Assembly (NCBI RefSeq): GCF_900128455.1
Contig: NZ_LT635783.1
Coordinates: 100,794-164,793 of the forward strand
Length of the DNA stretch: 64,000 nt
From: Bacteroides mediterraneensis
GTDB lineage: Bacteria > Bacteroidota > Bacteroidia > Bacteroidales > Bacteroidaceae
Direction of reading: 5' to 3'
The notes under the pieces were generated by a model. The model did not search any database, was not told the origin of the DNA, and saw nothing but the letters and a program-made list of their open reading frames with translations. Each line of letters begins with the position of its first letter. Position 1 is the first letter of the stretch. The position numbers and the translations under genes were made by a program. Shown piece after piece: positions 27,233 to 35,948 of the stretch.

Positions 27233-30200
27233 TTAGAATGTAATGTCAAGTCCGAACAACACAGTCCGAGGCAGAGCATAAGCACCTCCCCAGCCCGAGT
27301 TGTTTCCATCGGTAGAAACGATGTAGTCGGGTATGGCACAATCACTGCTTGTCAGATATCCGAGATTCTGTCCTGTGACTGAGAGTCTCAAATTCTGGCA
27401 ACGGAATTTATTGCATATATTCTTGGGTAGTGAATAGGATAACTGTAGCTCTCTGAAAGCAAGGTAATTACCTTTTGTAACGAATAATTCGGATGTACGT
27501 ATCCAGTTATTAGCTCCCAATTGGTCGGCCCAAACATAACGAGGGTATTTGGCGTTGGGGTTCTCGGGTGTCCAGGAATCCTTTATGTCTGTTGTCATAT
27601 TATATGAACCTTGGGCACATCCGTTGATCCATGATTTCATTCCATCGTATGTTACAAATCCTAACCCAAAATCTGTACGCAAATAGAGGGAAAGACCTTT
27701 CCAGCTTAAAGTGGTGTTGAAACCTCCATTCCATTTAGGGGTTGTGTTTCCGAGCACTTTTCTGTCGTAAGAGTCTATTTTCCCATCATTGTTGATATCT
27801 TCAAACATGAGGTCTCCACGTGCCAGCTCTGTTGTTTTACCTGTCCAGCCTGCATCTTTAAGCTTTTGCAAACCTTTCTCGCCATAGTAAACAGCAATAG
27901 ATTGTGATATATCACAATAACCGTCGACCAGATCTTTTTCAGTACGAACCATCTTGTTTACGCCATATCCTACCAATACGTTATAAGGCGTCTGTCCTTC
28001 CTGCAAGCCACCTACGAAATGGGTTTCGTTTCCATTTCCTGTATAAATTTCGGTACCTCCCTGGCGATTGTTCTTCAAATCGTTGAAAGGTAATTGTACT
28101 ACGGTGTTCTTGTTGTAGGCTATGTTGCCACCCAATGTCCAAGTAAAGTCTTTCTTTTTCATCAGATTAGCATTGATGTCTATTTCAATACCGCGGTTAC
28201 GGAATTTACCGTTGTTGTTGGTTACGGAATTGAATCCAGTTGTAGGTGGTAGTGACAGTGATGCATACTTGTTCGAAGTCAGACGGTCGTAGAAAGTAAA
28301 TCCAACAGTAAATCTGTTGTTTAAGAAACCAAGGTCGAGGCCTACTTCTGCGGTGCGAGTTTTTTCCCAGCGTAAGTCCGGATTAGGAAGTGTGCTCATA
28401 ATATATCCGGTGTTTCCATTGTATTTACTAGAGCCGTATGCTCCATGTAAGGTATAGATGCCGATGTAATTGGTATCTATACTGCCGTTAATACCATAGC
28501 TGAGGCGCAATTTTCCGTAATTAGCTATGTTTTTGAGTGGAGAATAGAAATTTTCGTCAGAGAAAACCCATCCTGCCGATACACCTGGGAAGAATCCCCA
28601 ACGGTTGTTTATGAGGCGTGAATAACCGTCCTCACGGAAGGTGAATGCCACGATGTAACGGCCCAGATAGTCGTATTGGAAGCGACCGAAATATGACATA
28701 ATACGTTCTCGGTTGTGTTCTGTATCTACAGTGCGATAACCTTTCTCATCTGACGTATATCCTAAGTCTGCAAAGTCATCGGTAGGCGCCCCTTTTCCAT
28801 AGGCATACATGCGTTTATATTGTTTGTCCCAAAACTCGACTCCGGCCATGGCATTGACAGAATGGTCTCCAAACTGTTTGTCGTACGAAGCGATTAAGTT
28901 ATAAGTCTGGTTGAAATAACGGTAAAATTCCGCCGCAGAGCCGTATTCCGTATTCATGACGGTTTCTGCTTGATTGGTGTGGTAGCCTTTGTTGAATGTT
29001 TCCGATGTATATTCGCTATAACTCCATGCCATTGTTCCTCTCAGTTTGAATCCTTCGAACAAAGTCGCTTCCAATGTTTGGGTCATATTGAATTTGTCGG
29101 TTTGGTAGTCACGCTGAAATTTGTCGTTTTCGTACAAGTAGTTTCCATCTGCCTTGTTGAGACCGAGCAAATAATTGCCTTCTTCATCTTCTAAGCGAAG
29201 AGTCGGTGGAAGGGTGAGGACGCGTCCGAAGTAGTATTTATCCAGGTTGCTGCCATATTGGCTTGCCACGTATCCTGGACCTGTTTGCCAATTTGCACGG
29301 TTATAGTTGAATATAGAACTGGCGTCTAACCAGTTGGTGATTTTGTAGCTTCCTGTTAATGCGTATGAATAACGCTTGTAGAAAGAACTTACAGGCAAAC
29401 CTTTTGAGTCGTAATAGCCTAGACCTGCATAGTACTTTCCTCGTTCATTACCTCCAGAAAAACTCAAGTTGTATTCTTGAGAAAGAGCCGGACTGTTGAT
29501 GTTATATTGGGAGGCATCGGTATCTTTAAACAAAATCTTGCCGTCTCCTATGGGGTCGTCCATCACCTGCCATCCATGCTTGTTGATGAGATCCTGTTGG
29601 TATTCTGATCCGGTATAGTTCAATACATTAAACTGGCTTCCTTTAGACAATTCTGTTGCTCCAGTACCCACGCTGCTATTAGAAGAGGTAAGATTACCCG
29701 AGGCTGTACACCAAGGTGTATTGGCGATGGCTTTTCTCATCCAATATATATAATCTTTGCCCGACATCATGTCATAAGTGGGATTATAATATTGTGCACC
29801 TACTTTCATGTTGAAGTTGACTTGGGCTTTTCCCGATTTACCTTGTTTGGTGGTTACAAGTATAACACCGTTGGCAGCACGTGCCCCATAAATTGCCGTA
29901 GCACCTGCATCTTTCATAACTTCCATTGATTCAATATCGTTGGGATTAAGATCACTCAATCCGTCTGTCCGAATCTGTCCATCCACTACCACGAGTGGAG
30001 ACCCAGTGCCATTATAACTTGTACCACCACGAAGAGTGATTGTAGGAGTTGCACCTGCAAAACCAGATGTTTGATTTACTTTTACACCTGATATTGCGCC
30101 CACCAATGCTTGTGCGGGATCACCGTATGAACCCACTGTTAAAGTTTCCTCGCTTACGCTGGATACTGAGTTGGTAAGTTTTCCTCGCTTCTGCTTTACT

Positions 30201-30577
30201 CCATAAGCAAGTACCACTACTTCATCCAGTGTCTGTGTATCTTCTTTTAAGGTAATGGTCAGATTTGTGCCATCCCATTTTACGGTCTGTGTGTTATATC
30301 CCACGAAAGAAATTTCAATCATGTCTCCTTTCTTTACGTTTGATAATGAGAAGTTTCCATCGATGTCGGTAATGGTTCCGTTGGTGGTTCCTTTCACTAT
30401 TACGGAAGCACCGATGACAGATTCGCCTGCGGCGTCTTTCACAGTACCTTGACATACACCCGATTGCTGTACGATGTCAATTTCAGATTGGTTTTTGGAT
30501 AAGTCTGCATACGCCATTCCTGTGGATAGGCTGCCTAGCAGCAGGCATATGCCGACAGACTTAACTTTCTTATTCAT
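27233..30577 (-). CDS. SusC/RagA-family TonB-dependent transporter (NanO candidate)
   Basis: 1114 residues. Signal peptide, then a carboxypeptidase-regulatory-like domain (GTVKDAAGESVIGASV, about 45-115), the TonB box region TLDEVVVLAYG, the plug (VMKDAGATAIYGARAANGVILV) and a long outer-membrane barrel ending in LFGLDITF. It imports an oligosaccharide or sugar acid across the outer membrane together with the SusD partner. An IS1380 element lies 11 bp upstream of the start codon, so the native promoter (32276-32306) is 1.7 kb away. The coding frame itself is intact. Confidence 0.93.
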   Translation of the reverse strand: MNKKVKSVGICLLLGSLSTGMAYADLSKNQSEIDIVQQSGVCQGTVKDAAGESVIGASVIVKGTTNGTITDIDGNFSLSNVKKGDMIEISFVGYNTQTVKWDGTNLTITLKEDTQTLDEVVVLAYGVKQKRGKLTNSVSSVSEETLTVGSYGDPAQALVGAISGVKVNQTSGFAGATPTITLRGGTSYNGTGSPLVVVDGQIRTDGLSDLNPNDIESMEVMKDAGATAIYGARAANGVILVTTKQGKSGKAQVNFNMKVGAQYYNPTYDMMSGKDYIYWMRKAIANTPWCTASGNLTSSNSSVGTGATELSKGSQFNVLNYTGSEYQQDLINKHGWQVMDDPIGDGKILFKDTDASQYNINSPALSQEYNLSFSGGNERGKYYAGLGYYDSKGLPVSSFYKRYSYALTGSYKITNWLDASSIFNYNRANWQTGPGYVASQYGSNLDKYYFGRVLTLPPTLRLEDEEGNYLLGLNKADGNYLYENDKFQRDYQTDKFNMTQTLEATLFEGFKLRGTMAWSYSEYTSETFNKGYHTNQAETVMNTEYGSAAEFYRYFNQTYNLIASYDKQFGDHSVNAMAGVEFWDKQYKRMYAYGKGAPTDDFADLGYTSDEKGYRTVDTEHNRERIMSYFGRFQYDYLGRYIVAFTFREDGYSRLINNRWGFFPGVSAGWVFSDENFYSPLKNIANYGKLRLSYGINGSIDTNYIGIYTLHGAYGSSKYNGNTGYIMSTLPNPDLRWEKTRTAEVGLDLGFLNNRFTVGFTFYDRLTSNKYASLSLPPTTGFNSVTNNNGKFRNRGIEIDINANLMKKKDFTWTLGGNIAYNKNTVVQLPFNDLKNNRQGGTEIYTGNGNETHFVGGLQEGQTPYNVLVGYGVNKMVRTEKDLVDGYCDISQSIAVYYGEKGLQKLKDAGWTGKTTELARGDLMFEDINNDGKIDSYDRKVLGNTTPKWNGGFNTTLSWKGLSLYLRTDFGLGFVTYDGMKSWINGCAQGSYNMTTDIKDSWTPENPNAKYPRYVWADQLGANNWIRTSELFVTKGNYLAFRELQLSYSLPKNICNKFRCQNLRLSVTGQNLGYLTSSDCAIPDYIVSTDGNNSGWGGAYALPRTVLFGLDITF

Positions 30578-30588
30578 AATTTGTACAT

Positions 30589-32181
30589 CCTCAAATCCGC
30601 AACTACGCGCCTATATGATACAGAAGCGAAAATAATCTGCATCGTTAGTAAAAAGGGGGCACAGTGCATCGAATGTCACCATAAAGACATATAAACGCCC
30701 CTTACCCCACCATGCGACTTGAGGCAATACGCAAAGTCACGACCATAAGTTGTCGGTGTTATCCAAAGTCATTCTGGAACACATCAGCATAAGCGTTGTT
30801 GCATGAATAGATATTCAGCACATACTGCCTTGATGTCCTGCCCCATTTGGCTGGCACAGAGATGAACTTGAAGACAAACGCCTTGATGCGGCTTGTTGCT
30901 TTGAGTCCGAACCTCTTCACGTCAAGCCTCGCCATGATGAATTTATAGAAGTTGCGTATGAGTGCCGTAAGCAGAAGAAACACCGTGTTTTCTCCCATGA
31001 AGGATTTTGGAAGCCTGTTCCAGCCGAATCCGTTATTCATTTCATCGAAGATGCGTTCCTTCCCTCCACGGAGGTTATAGAATTTGACAATCTCTTTCTC
31101 GGAAGACTCGTAGTCATTTGTAAGGATGCAGCGGTAGGTGTATTCGCCTTCCCACAGGTCAATCTCACCGTCAATTCGCTTCTGCCTTTGGATTACAAGA
31201 CGGTATGCCCTCCCTTTCCATTTCTCAACAAGAATGGAGTTCAGTTCAAACTCAATGCCGCCCAGTTCCTCTCTCTTCCACCCTCTGAGTGCAAAGATGT
31301 CATCGTAGAGCGAACCGCAGCGGTTGGCGCGGATATAGAAAGTCATGCAATGCTTTCCGACCTCTTCCACAATTTCCTCTGAGCAGGATCCGCAATCTGC
31401 CCTGAAACGATTGACTGTCAATCCTTTCTGTTCAATCCTCTCAAAGAATCTCCTCAACGTGTCCTTCTGGTGGAAACGAACGTTAGTGTTGCCGTCGCTG
31501 TTCTCTATGCCGACAATCATGTCGCCAATGACAGCCACACCTGGACGGTACCCGAGAAACTTCTTGTATGTGGGTTTCGCATCAAACTTCTCAGCCTCTA
31601 TGAACTGGTGGTCGAAGTCAACGTCATACCCCTCGCCCTCTTTCAGCTGCCCTGTGGACAATAGGCAATTGAGGAGCAGTGTATTCAGCATGTCTGCCGT
31701 GTTGAAGTCGTAGGTCTTGCCAGTGTCGGATGTGTAGGAAATGTTATCCTGGGTCAGTTCCTTTATGGCTCTGAGAATCGTGTCGGCACTGCATGTGCGA
31801 AATGTCGGATGAAGCGAGAGGTGGTACATCAGATGAGTGGTGACATCCTCTATGCATGAGCCGCCACAGAAATAAACGCTCATAAGCGAACGGATGATTT
31901 CGCTGTATTGATAACCATACAGCCTACATCTCATACCGAGGGTTGAGTCGATTACAGATGAGAGATTGGAGTCAAATTGCTCCATTATTGAAAAAATTCC
32001 TCCAAAAGGAGAGAGTTTCTCAGATTTTATTGCTACCTTTGCCATGTCTGTCGGGTTTGATACATATTTTGATTTGCAACACTAAGATAGGTGAAAAATC
32101 TGACATGGCAAAATCCTGAGCAACTTTTTGTTGCTCAGGTACTTATAAAATAAGTTAAACTAAAATGCTGCGGAATTTAGG
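30589..32181 (-). mobile_element. IS1380-family insertion sequence
   Basis: 1593 bp. Terminal inverted repeats CCTCAAATCCGCAACT (from 30589) and CCTAAATTCCGCAGCA (inward from 32181) match at 12 of 16 positions. A perfect 5-bp target duplication TACAT flanks the element (30584-30588 and 32182-32186). It carries one transposase gene in the same direction as susC. A 10-bp hairpin CCTGAGCAAC/GTTGCTCAGG (32115-32139) lies just inside the right end. The clean duplication and intact gene suggest recent insertion. Confidence 0.93.
30759..32045 (-). CDS. IS1380-family transposase
   Basis: 428 residues, full length for the family. DDE-type transposase with VDFDHQFIEAEKFD and IVGIENSDGNTNVRFHQ followed by RFRADCGSCSEEIV, as in the Transposase_DDE_1 domain of IS1380 elements. 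It cuts and reinserts the element by recognising its terminal repeats. No frameshift or stop is seen, so the element may be active. The gap of 170 bases from its stop to the left end of the element leaves room for an outward promoter toward susC, but no TAnnTTTG match is clear there. Confidence 0.92.
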   Translation of the reverse strand: MAKVAIKSEKLSPFGGIFSIMEQFDSNLSSVIDSTLGMRCRLYGYQYSEIIRSLMSVYFCGGSCIEDVTTHLMYHLSLHPTFRTCSADTILRAIKELTQDNISYTSDTGKTYDFNTADMLNTLLLNCLLSTGQLKEGEGYDVDFDHQFIEAEKFDAKPTYKKFLGYRPGVAVIGDMIVGIENSDGNTNVRFHQKDTLRRFFERIEQKGLTVNRFRADCGSCSEEIVEEVGKHCMTFYIRANRCGSLYDDIFALRGWKREELGGIEFELNSILVEKWKGRAYRLVIQRQKRIDGEIDLWEGEYTYRCILTNDYESSEKEIVKFYNLRGGKERIFDEMNNGFGWNRLPKSFMGENTVFLLLTALIRNFYKFIMARLDVKRFGLKATSRIKAFVFKFISVPAKWGRTSRQYVLNIYSCNNAYADVFQNDFG

Positions 32182-32240
32182 TACATATAAAAGGTTAAAG
32201 TTTGAGATTGAATAGCCTAGGTTAACCGAAGGTAGTATTT

Positions 32241-32256
32241 AATTGATTTTATTAAT
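32241..32256 (-). promoter_or_regulatory. Candidate regulator site in the original susC leader
   Basis: AATTGATTTTATTAAT (plus strand) matches AATTGATTTATTTAAT at 39359-39374 in the nanA promoter at 14 of 16 positions. Both lie just downstream of a -7 element (19 and 5 bases away). It may bind the ROK regulator encoded at 40807. Confidence 0.45.
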
Positions 32257-32275
32257 CATGCCTATCTGTGTGCGA

Positions 32276-32306
32276 CAAATATAGAAATAAAAAATTAAAA
32301 ACGCAA
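32276..32306 (-). promoter_or_regulatory. Native susC promoter, now between two insertion sequences
   Basis: On the minus strand TTG (32306-32304), a 20-base spacer and TATATTTG (32283-32276). Without the IS1380 element it would give a leader of about 95 nt before the susC start codon. Confidence 0.75.
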
Positions 32307-32407
32307 TTATTTAGAAAAATATTTTATGAAATATTGGTTCTTATAGGTGTACAATTTTGTTTATGCACCTTTTAATAAGGATGAATGTTTATTTTTTATC
32401 TTCATTA

Positions 32408-33724
32408 GTGTCCCGTTAAAATCGGGACAAATTAATATTAATCAAACAATCCCGGAAAAAGGGAAGAATTGAGTTCTTTGACATCGTTGAAATTAGTCTT
32501 ATCAAACAGTTCCTTAAGGCATGTTTTGTCCGTAAGAGAAATGCTTAGAATTTGTAGAACTTCATATGTTGACCGTTCCAGTTGCATATCATGTTGCACT
32601 ATAGCAACAAGGCAATAACTGATAATGGCAGTACTGATTTGGATTCGAACAGCGTTCTCCGTAGTACCCCAAAACTTCTTAATTTTGAGGTGCTGCTTTA
32701 GCCATTTGAAGAACAACTCAACCTGCCAGCGGTTTTTATACAGTTCGACGATTTCAAGTGAAGTGAGATGAAAAGCATTGGTAAGAAAGACAAACTCTCT
32801 ATCCTGATTTTCGTCTCTGTACTTCACTAAGCGCAACCGCTCAGGATACTTCTGCCGAGTGATTATGTCGGTAAGTTCTATTACAGAATCGGTAAGTACA
32901 TTCTTTGGCAATCTGCGTCTCCATCGGATACATTTAAACTGTAGATTCTTCTTGGCTCTCACTATAAAGAAAGACTCGTGCAAATGTATCTTATGGAGTT
33001 CTTTGAAGGCATTGTAACCACGGTCAAACACATAGTAAGACCCTGATTCATAAGGAATATACTTCATTGCTTTTGAATCGTGGACAGATGCTGTAGAGAA
33101 GTGGAAGTATGCTGGGACTTGTGCTTCCAAGTCATACAACACATGAGCTTTTACACCACCTTTCTTCTTACGAAACTTGGCCCACCAGAAGATAGACAGA
33201 CATAAAGGTATTGTCGTAGAATCGAAAGCATACACATGCCCTTTCAACTTAAAAATATCTGTTGCCTGTTTTTTCCGAGCCTGTTCCATCATGAAGAATG
33301 CAAAGTCTTCAAAGATGCGGTAATCTCGATTTTGGTTGGCTGAAGCAAATGTCGTTTTAGCAATAGGATTCCGTCCTATTCCAAGATGATAGCATTTGGT
33401 ATGATGCGCTTCCAGCGCCACGACTACATCGCGTAGACTTTCACAATTACTAAGCTGACCAAACATCAATGCAAGAAGTTGGTTCCAGCACGTGAATGAC
33501 TTGACATACCGATTGCCATTGTATTTGTCAACTAAGTGGCGAAACTTATCTTTATCAAGAAATTCTACCAATTGGGCAAAGATATATTTGTTTTTGTTCA
33601 TATGCAGTCTATCTTATAGACTACAATGTAGCAATTTCAAATCGTCGCACCCTAAAAATGCTTGTAAAAGACTATATTTCAACTATTTCAAAGACCGATT
33701 CCCTTTTTTAACGGGACAGTAGTG
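32408..33724 (-). mobile_element. IS4-family insertion sequence
   Basis: About 1.3 kb. Inverted termini share TGTCCCGTTAAAA (from 32409, and inward from 33718). TTTTATCTTCATTA (32394-32407) and TTTTATCTTCAATA (33725-33738) flank it as a 14-bp direct repeat with one mismatch, the likely target duplication; outer ends are therefore uncertain by a few bases. It carries one intact transposase gene and lies between the sialidase terminator and the susC promoter. Confidence 0.85.
32438..33601 (-). CDS. IS4-family transposase
   Basis: 387 residues. An N-terminal DUF4372-type domain (YVKSFTCWNQLLALMFGQLSN) precedes a DDE transposase core: YAFDSTTIPLCLSIFWW (first Asp), YYVFDRGYNAF (second Asp), and the Y-(2)-R-(3)-E-(6)-K signature in YKNRWQVELFFKWLKQ. 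All catalytic parts are intact. It mobilises the surrounding element. Its direction matches the nan and susCD genes, so read-through between them is possible. Confidence 0.93.
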   Translation of the reverse strand: MNKNKYIFAQLVEFLDKDKFRHLVDKYNGNRYVKSFTCWNQLLALMFGQLSNCESLRDVVVALEAHHTKCYHLGIGRNPIAKTTFASANQNRDYRIFEDFAFFMMEQARKKQATDIFKLKGHVYAFDSTTIPLCLSIFWWAKFRKKKGGVKAHVLYDLEAQVPAYFHFSTASVHDSKAMKYIPYESGSYYVFDRGYNAFKELHKIHLHESFFIVRAKKNLQFKCIRWRRRLPKNVLTDSVIELTDIITRQKYPERLRLVKYRDENQDREFVFLTNAFHLTSLEIVELYKNRWQVELFFKWLKQHLKIKKFWGTTENAVRIQISTAIISYCLVAIVQHDMQLERSTYEVLQILSISLTDKTCLKELFDKTNFNDVKELNSSLFPGLFD

Positions 33725-33791
33725 TTTTATCTTCAATAAGATTTGTATATATATTGAAAATAATAATGTTATATTTTGATTATCAATAAAT

Positions 33792-33825
33792 AAAAAGGGA
33801 ATATTGCTAGCAATATTCCCTTTTT
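33792..33825. terminator. Terminator after the sialidase gene
   Basis: A near-perfect palindrome, AAAAAGGGAATATTGC then TA then GCAATATTCCCTTTTT. It ends the nan operon on the minus strand and can work in both directions. Confidence 0.92.
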
Positions 33826-33848
33826 AATCAAATCTGTTATATAATAAA

Positions 33849-35471
33849 TTATTTTATAATATCACGGAGCTTAATACTTTGGAACGTCATGTGGGCTACG
33901 CTGCTCTCGTACAATATACCGATGGTTTCTTTATCAATCATGGTCAGGCAGGAATATCCCCAGTTGTATCCCTCATCCAATAGTAACTGATGTTCCGGGC
34001 TCCAGGTATTTCCTCCGTCCAGACTGATTTTGATGGTCATGTCCTTTCGCGCGCTGGTTGAGTTGGGGTTGGAGAAAATCAGCAGGTCTTTTCCCAGCAC
34101 GTTGTCCTTGGCTTTCACGCTGATCAGGCTGGCCATACATACAGGCTCTATCAGGGCCGTACGGGAAGATTCATGTTCTTTCCACGTCTTGCCTAAATCC
34201 CGTGTGGTATATACAGCCCGGCTTCCTCCCCGGTTGTCACGCATGTTCAGCATGAGAGTGCCAGGTTCGAGTTCGGCCACCTGCGCTTCTGTGGTATTGG
34301 TACGTGCATGGTGGTGGATGGTCCAGGTTTTTCCATGGTCTTTGCTATACATGATGCCTGCATTTGGAATACGGGTCTTGTCGATGAACTGGATAGGGAA
34401 CACCAAGGTACCGTCTTCCATGGTGATGCCTCGTCCCGGTCCCTGAAGCAGGAAGTACCATTCCGGAAGCTTCACCTGTTCGGTGATGTTGATAGGCTCG
34501 GACCAGGTCTTTCCATCGTCTGTACTTTTGGCCAGTACCAGCTGGGCCGTGTGGTTCAGGTCCATGCCCGGATGGGAACTCCACCAAGCTCGTTGGTTGC
34601 CCATTCCGTGCGTCCAGGCTGCTACAATCCATACTGTATTCGTTTGGGTGTCTACCAGAATGGAAGGGTCACCTACGCCGTTCTGAGCCGACGGAAGCCC
34701 TCCATATTCTTTAAAGGCCAGTGGCAGACGCATTTTCTCCCAGGTCTTTCCACCGTCTGTACTACGGCTGAGACCGATATCGATGTGTTCCTGCAGGTCC
34801 ACACTGCTGTTGTAACGTACGTCATATACGCCCAGAAGAGTACCTTTGTTGGTCGTAACCAGACCGGGGATACGGAAGGCGGCAGAACCGTCGTCACCGG
34901 CATGACGTACGCCGACTGCCATTCTCTGCACCACCTTTTGTTCCTCTGCATTTTTGGTCGGGAGAATTTTCCCGTCTGCTTTCACTTGCGTGATTTCGGC
35001 ACTGATTTTGGTTTGCAGTGAGGCCGTGGGTTGCATCTCAATGCTGATCCAGAAGAAATTGTATCCGGGAAACAGGTTCTGCTTGCCCTCCAGCGTAAGG
35101 GTATGTTTCTTGGGGGTTACTTCCGATTTCTTGATAGAATAGGAAGGGTTTGCCGATAACGTCTGGCCAGGAGTCTGACTGGAGATATATTCTACCGGGG
35201 CAAACCGTTTTTTTCCTCTGTCTTGGGAAGCGTCCGTACCACTATAATAGAGTTTGACTGCTTTTATCTGTGAAAGCGGAACCTCTTTGTCGAACGTGAG
35301 GGTGACATTTTCCAGTGTCTGGGTCTCTTTTGCATCAAGCCGCATATAGGCCAGCACATTGTCATGTCTTTCTATCAGAATGGGCACCTGTGGGGTTTTC
35401 ACAAATACCGTGTCGGCGGCTTGCAGGCTGATAGAAATCATTCCGATACATAGGGAAAGTAATTTTCTCAT
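33849..35471 (-). CDS. nanH: Exo-alpha-sialidase (GH33)
   Basis: 540 residues with a signal peptide (cut near ...SLQAADT). An N-terminal sialidase-associated domain (about 25-170) is followed by a six-bladed propeller. The FRIP motif is at 199-202, and four Asp boxes are visible: STDGGKTW, STDDGKTW, SKDHGKTW and SLDGGNTW. It releases terminal sialic acid from host glycans in the periplasm or at the surface. Last gene of the nan operon, 15 bases after the YhcH gene; a terminator follows. Confidence 0.95.
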   Translation of the reverse strand: MRKLLSLCIGMISISLQAADTVFVKTPQVPILIERHDNVLAYMRLDAKETQTLENVTLTFDKEVPLSQIKAVKLYYSGTDASQDRGKKRFAPVEYISSQTPGQTLSANPSYSIKKSEVTPKKHTLTLEGKQNLFPGYNFFWISIEMQPTASLQTKISAEITQVKADGKILPTKNAEEQKVVQRMAVGVRHAGDDGSAAFRIPGLVTTNKGTLLGVYDVRYNSSVDLQEHIDIGLSRSTDGGKTWEKMRLPLAFKEYGGLPSAQNGVGDPSILVDTQTNTVWIVAAWTHGMGNQRAWWSSHPGMDLNHTAQLVLAKSTDDGKTWSEPINITEQVKLPEWYFLLQGPGRGITMEDGTLVFPIQFIDKTRIPNAGIMYSKDHGKTWTIHHHARTNTTEAQVAELEPGTLMLNMRDNRGGSRAVYTTRDLGKTWKEHESSRTALIEPVCMASLISVKAKDNVLGKDLLIFSNPNSTSARKDMTIKISLDGGNTWSPEHQLLLDEGYNWGYSCLTMIDKETIGILYESSVAHMTFQSIKLRDIIK

Positions 35472-35486
35472 AATTAAGAGTTTGGG

Positions 35487-35933
35487 TTAGATTTTTACTT
35501 TAGCTATCAGTTTTCTGATTTTTCCTTCTCCGATGAGTGGAGCATGAGGGTCTTCCGGATAGACAATCAGGAATTGTCCCGGAAGCAGGTCCACGAAACA
35601 CGTGGGAGTGTCCGTATAGAGGGCGCAATCTCCTTCTTCCTGGTAAGCTTGTTTCAGTTGGCAGACATCTTCCATCGCTTTCCAGCCGATACGTTCCTTT
35701 CCTTCCAGCAGGATGTGTATGTCAATGTAGTCACGGTGTACTTCGAGCACCTGTTCGGATGCCTTGACACATGTGGGGTTTACATTGTTGATGAACAGGT
35801 TGTTCCCGTCCAGTTCGATTCTTCCACATGGAGTATGCAGAAGGTCATGACTTTTTACATAATCAAACAACTGTTTGAACAGAGGGTGGAGTGCTTCAAT
35901 CCGGGCACTGTTTTGTAAATTGGAAACAATCAT
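35487..35933 (-). CDS. nanQ: YhcH/YjgK/YiaL family protein, sialic acid anomerase type
   Basis: 148 residues, a cupin-like beta fold of the DUF386 family. The segment VHRDYIDIHILLEGKERIGW and the late YPEDPHAPLIGEG carry conserved His and Glu residues that would bind a metal. The E. coli relative YhcH (NanQ) speeds up anomer change of N-acetylneuraminate, which gives the lyase its usable open form. Location inside the nan operon supports the same role. Confidence 0.88.
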   Translation of the reverse strand: MIVSNLQNSARIEALHPLFKQLFDYVKSHDLLHTPCGRIELDGNNLFINNVNPTCVKASEQVLEVHRDYIDIHILLEGKERIGWKAMEDVCQLKQAYQEEGDCALYTDTPTCFVDLLPGQFLIVYPEDPHAPLIGEGKIRKLIAKVKI

Positions 35934-35948
35934 ATTTTCAAAGTTTTA

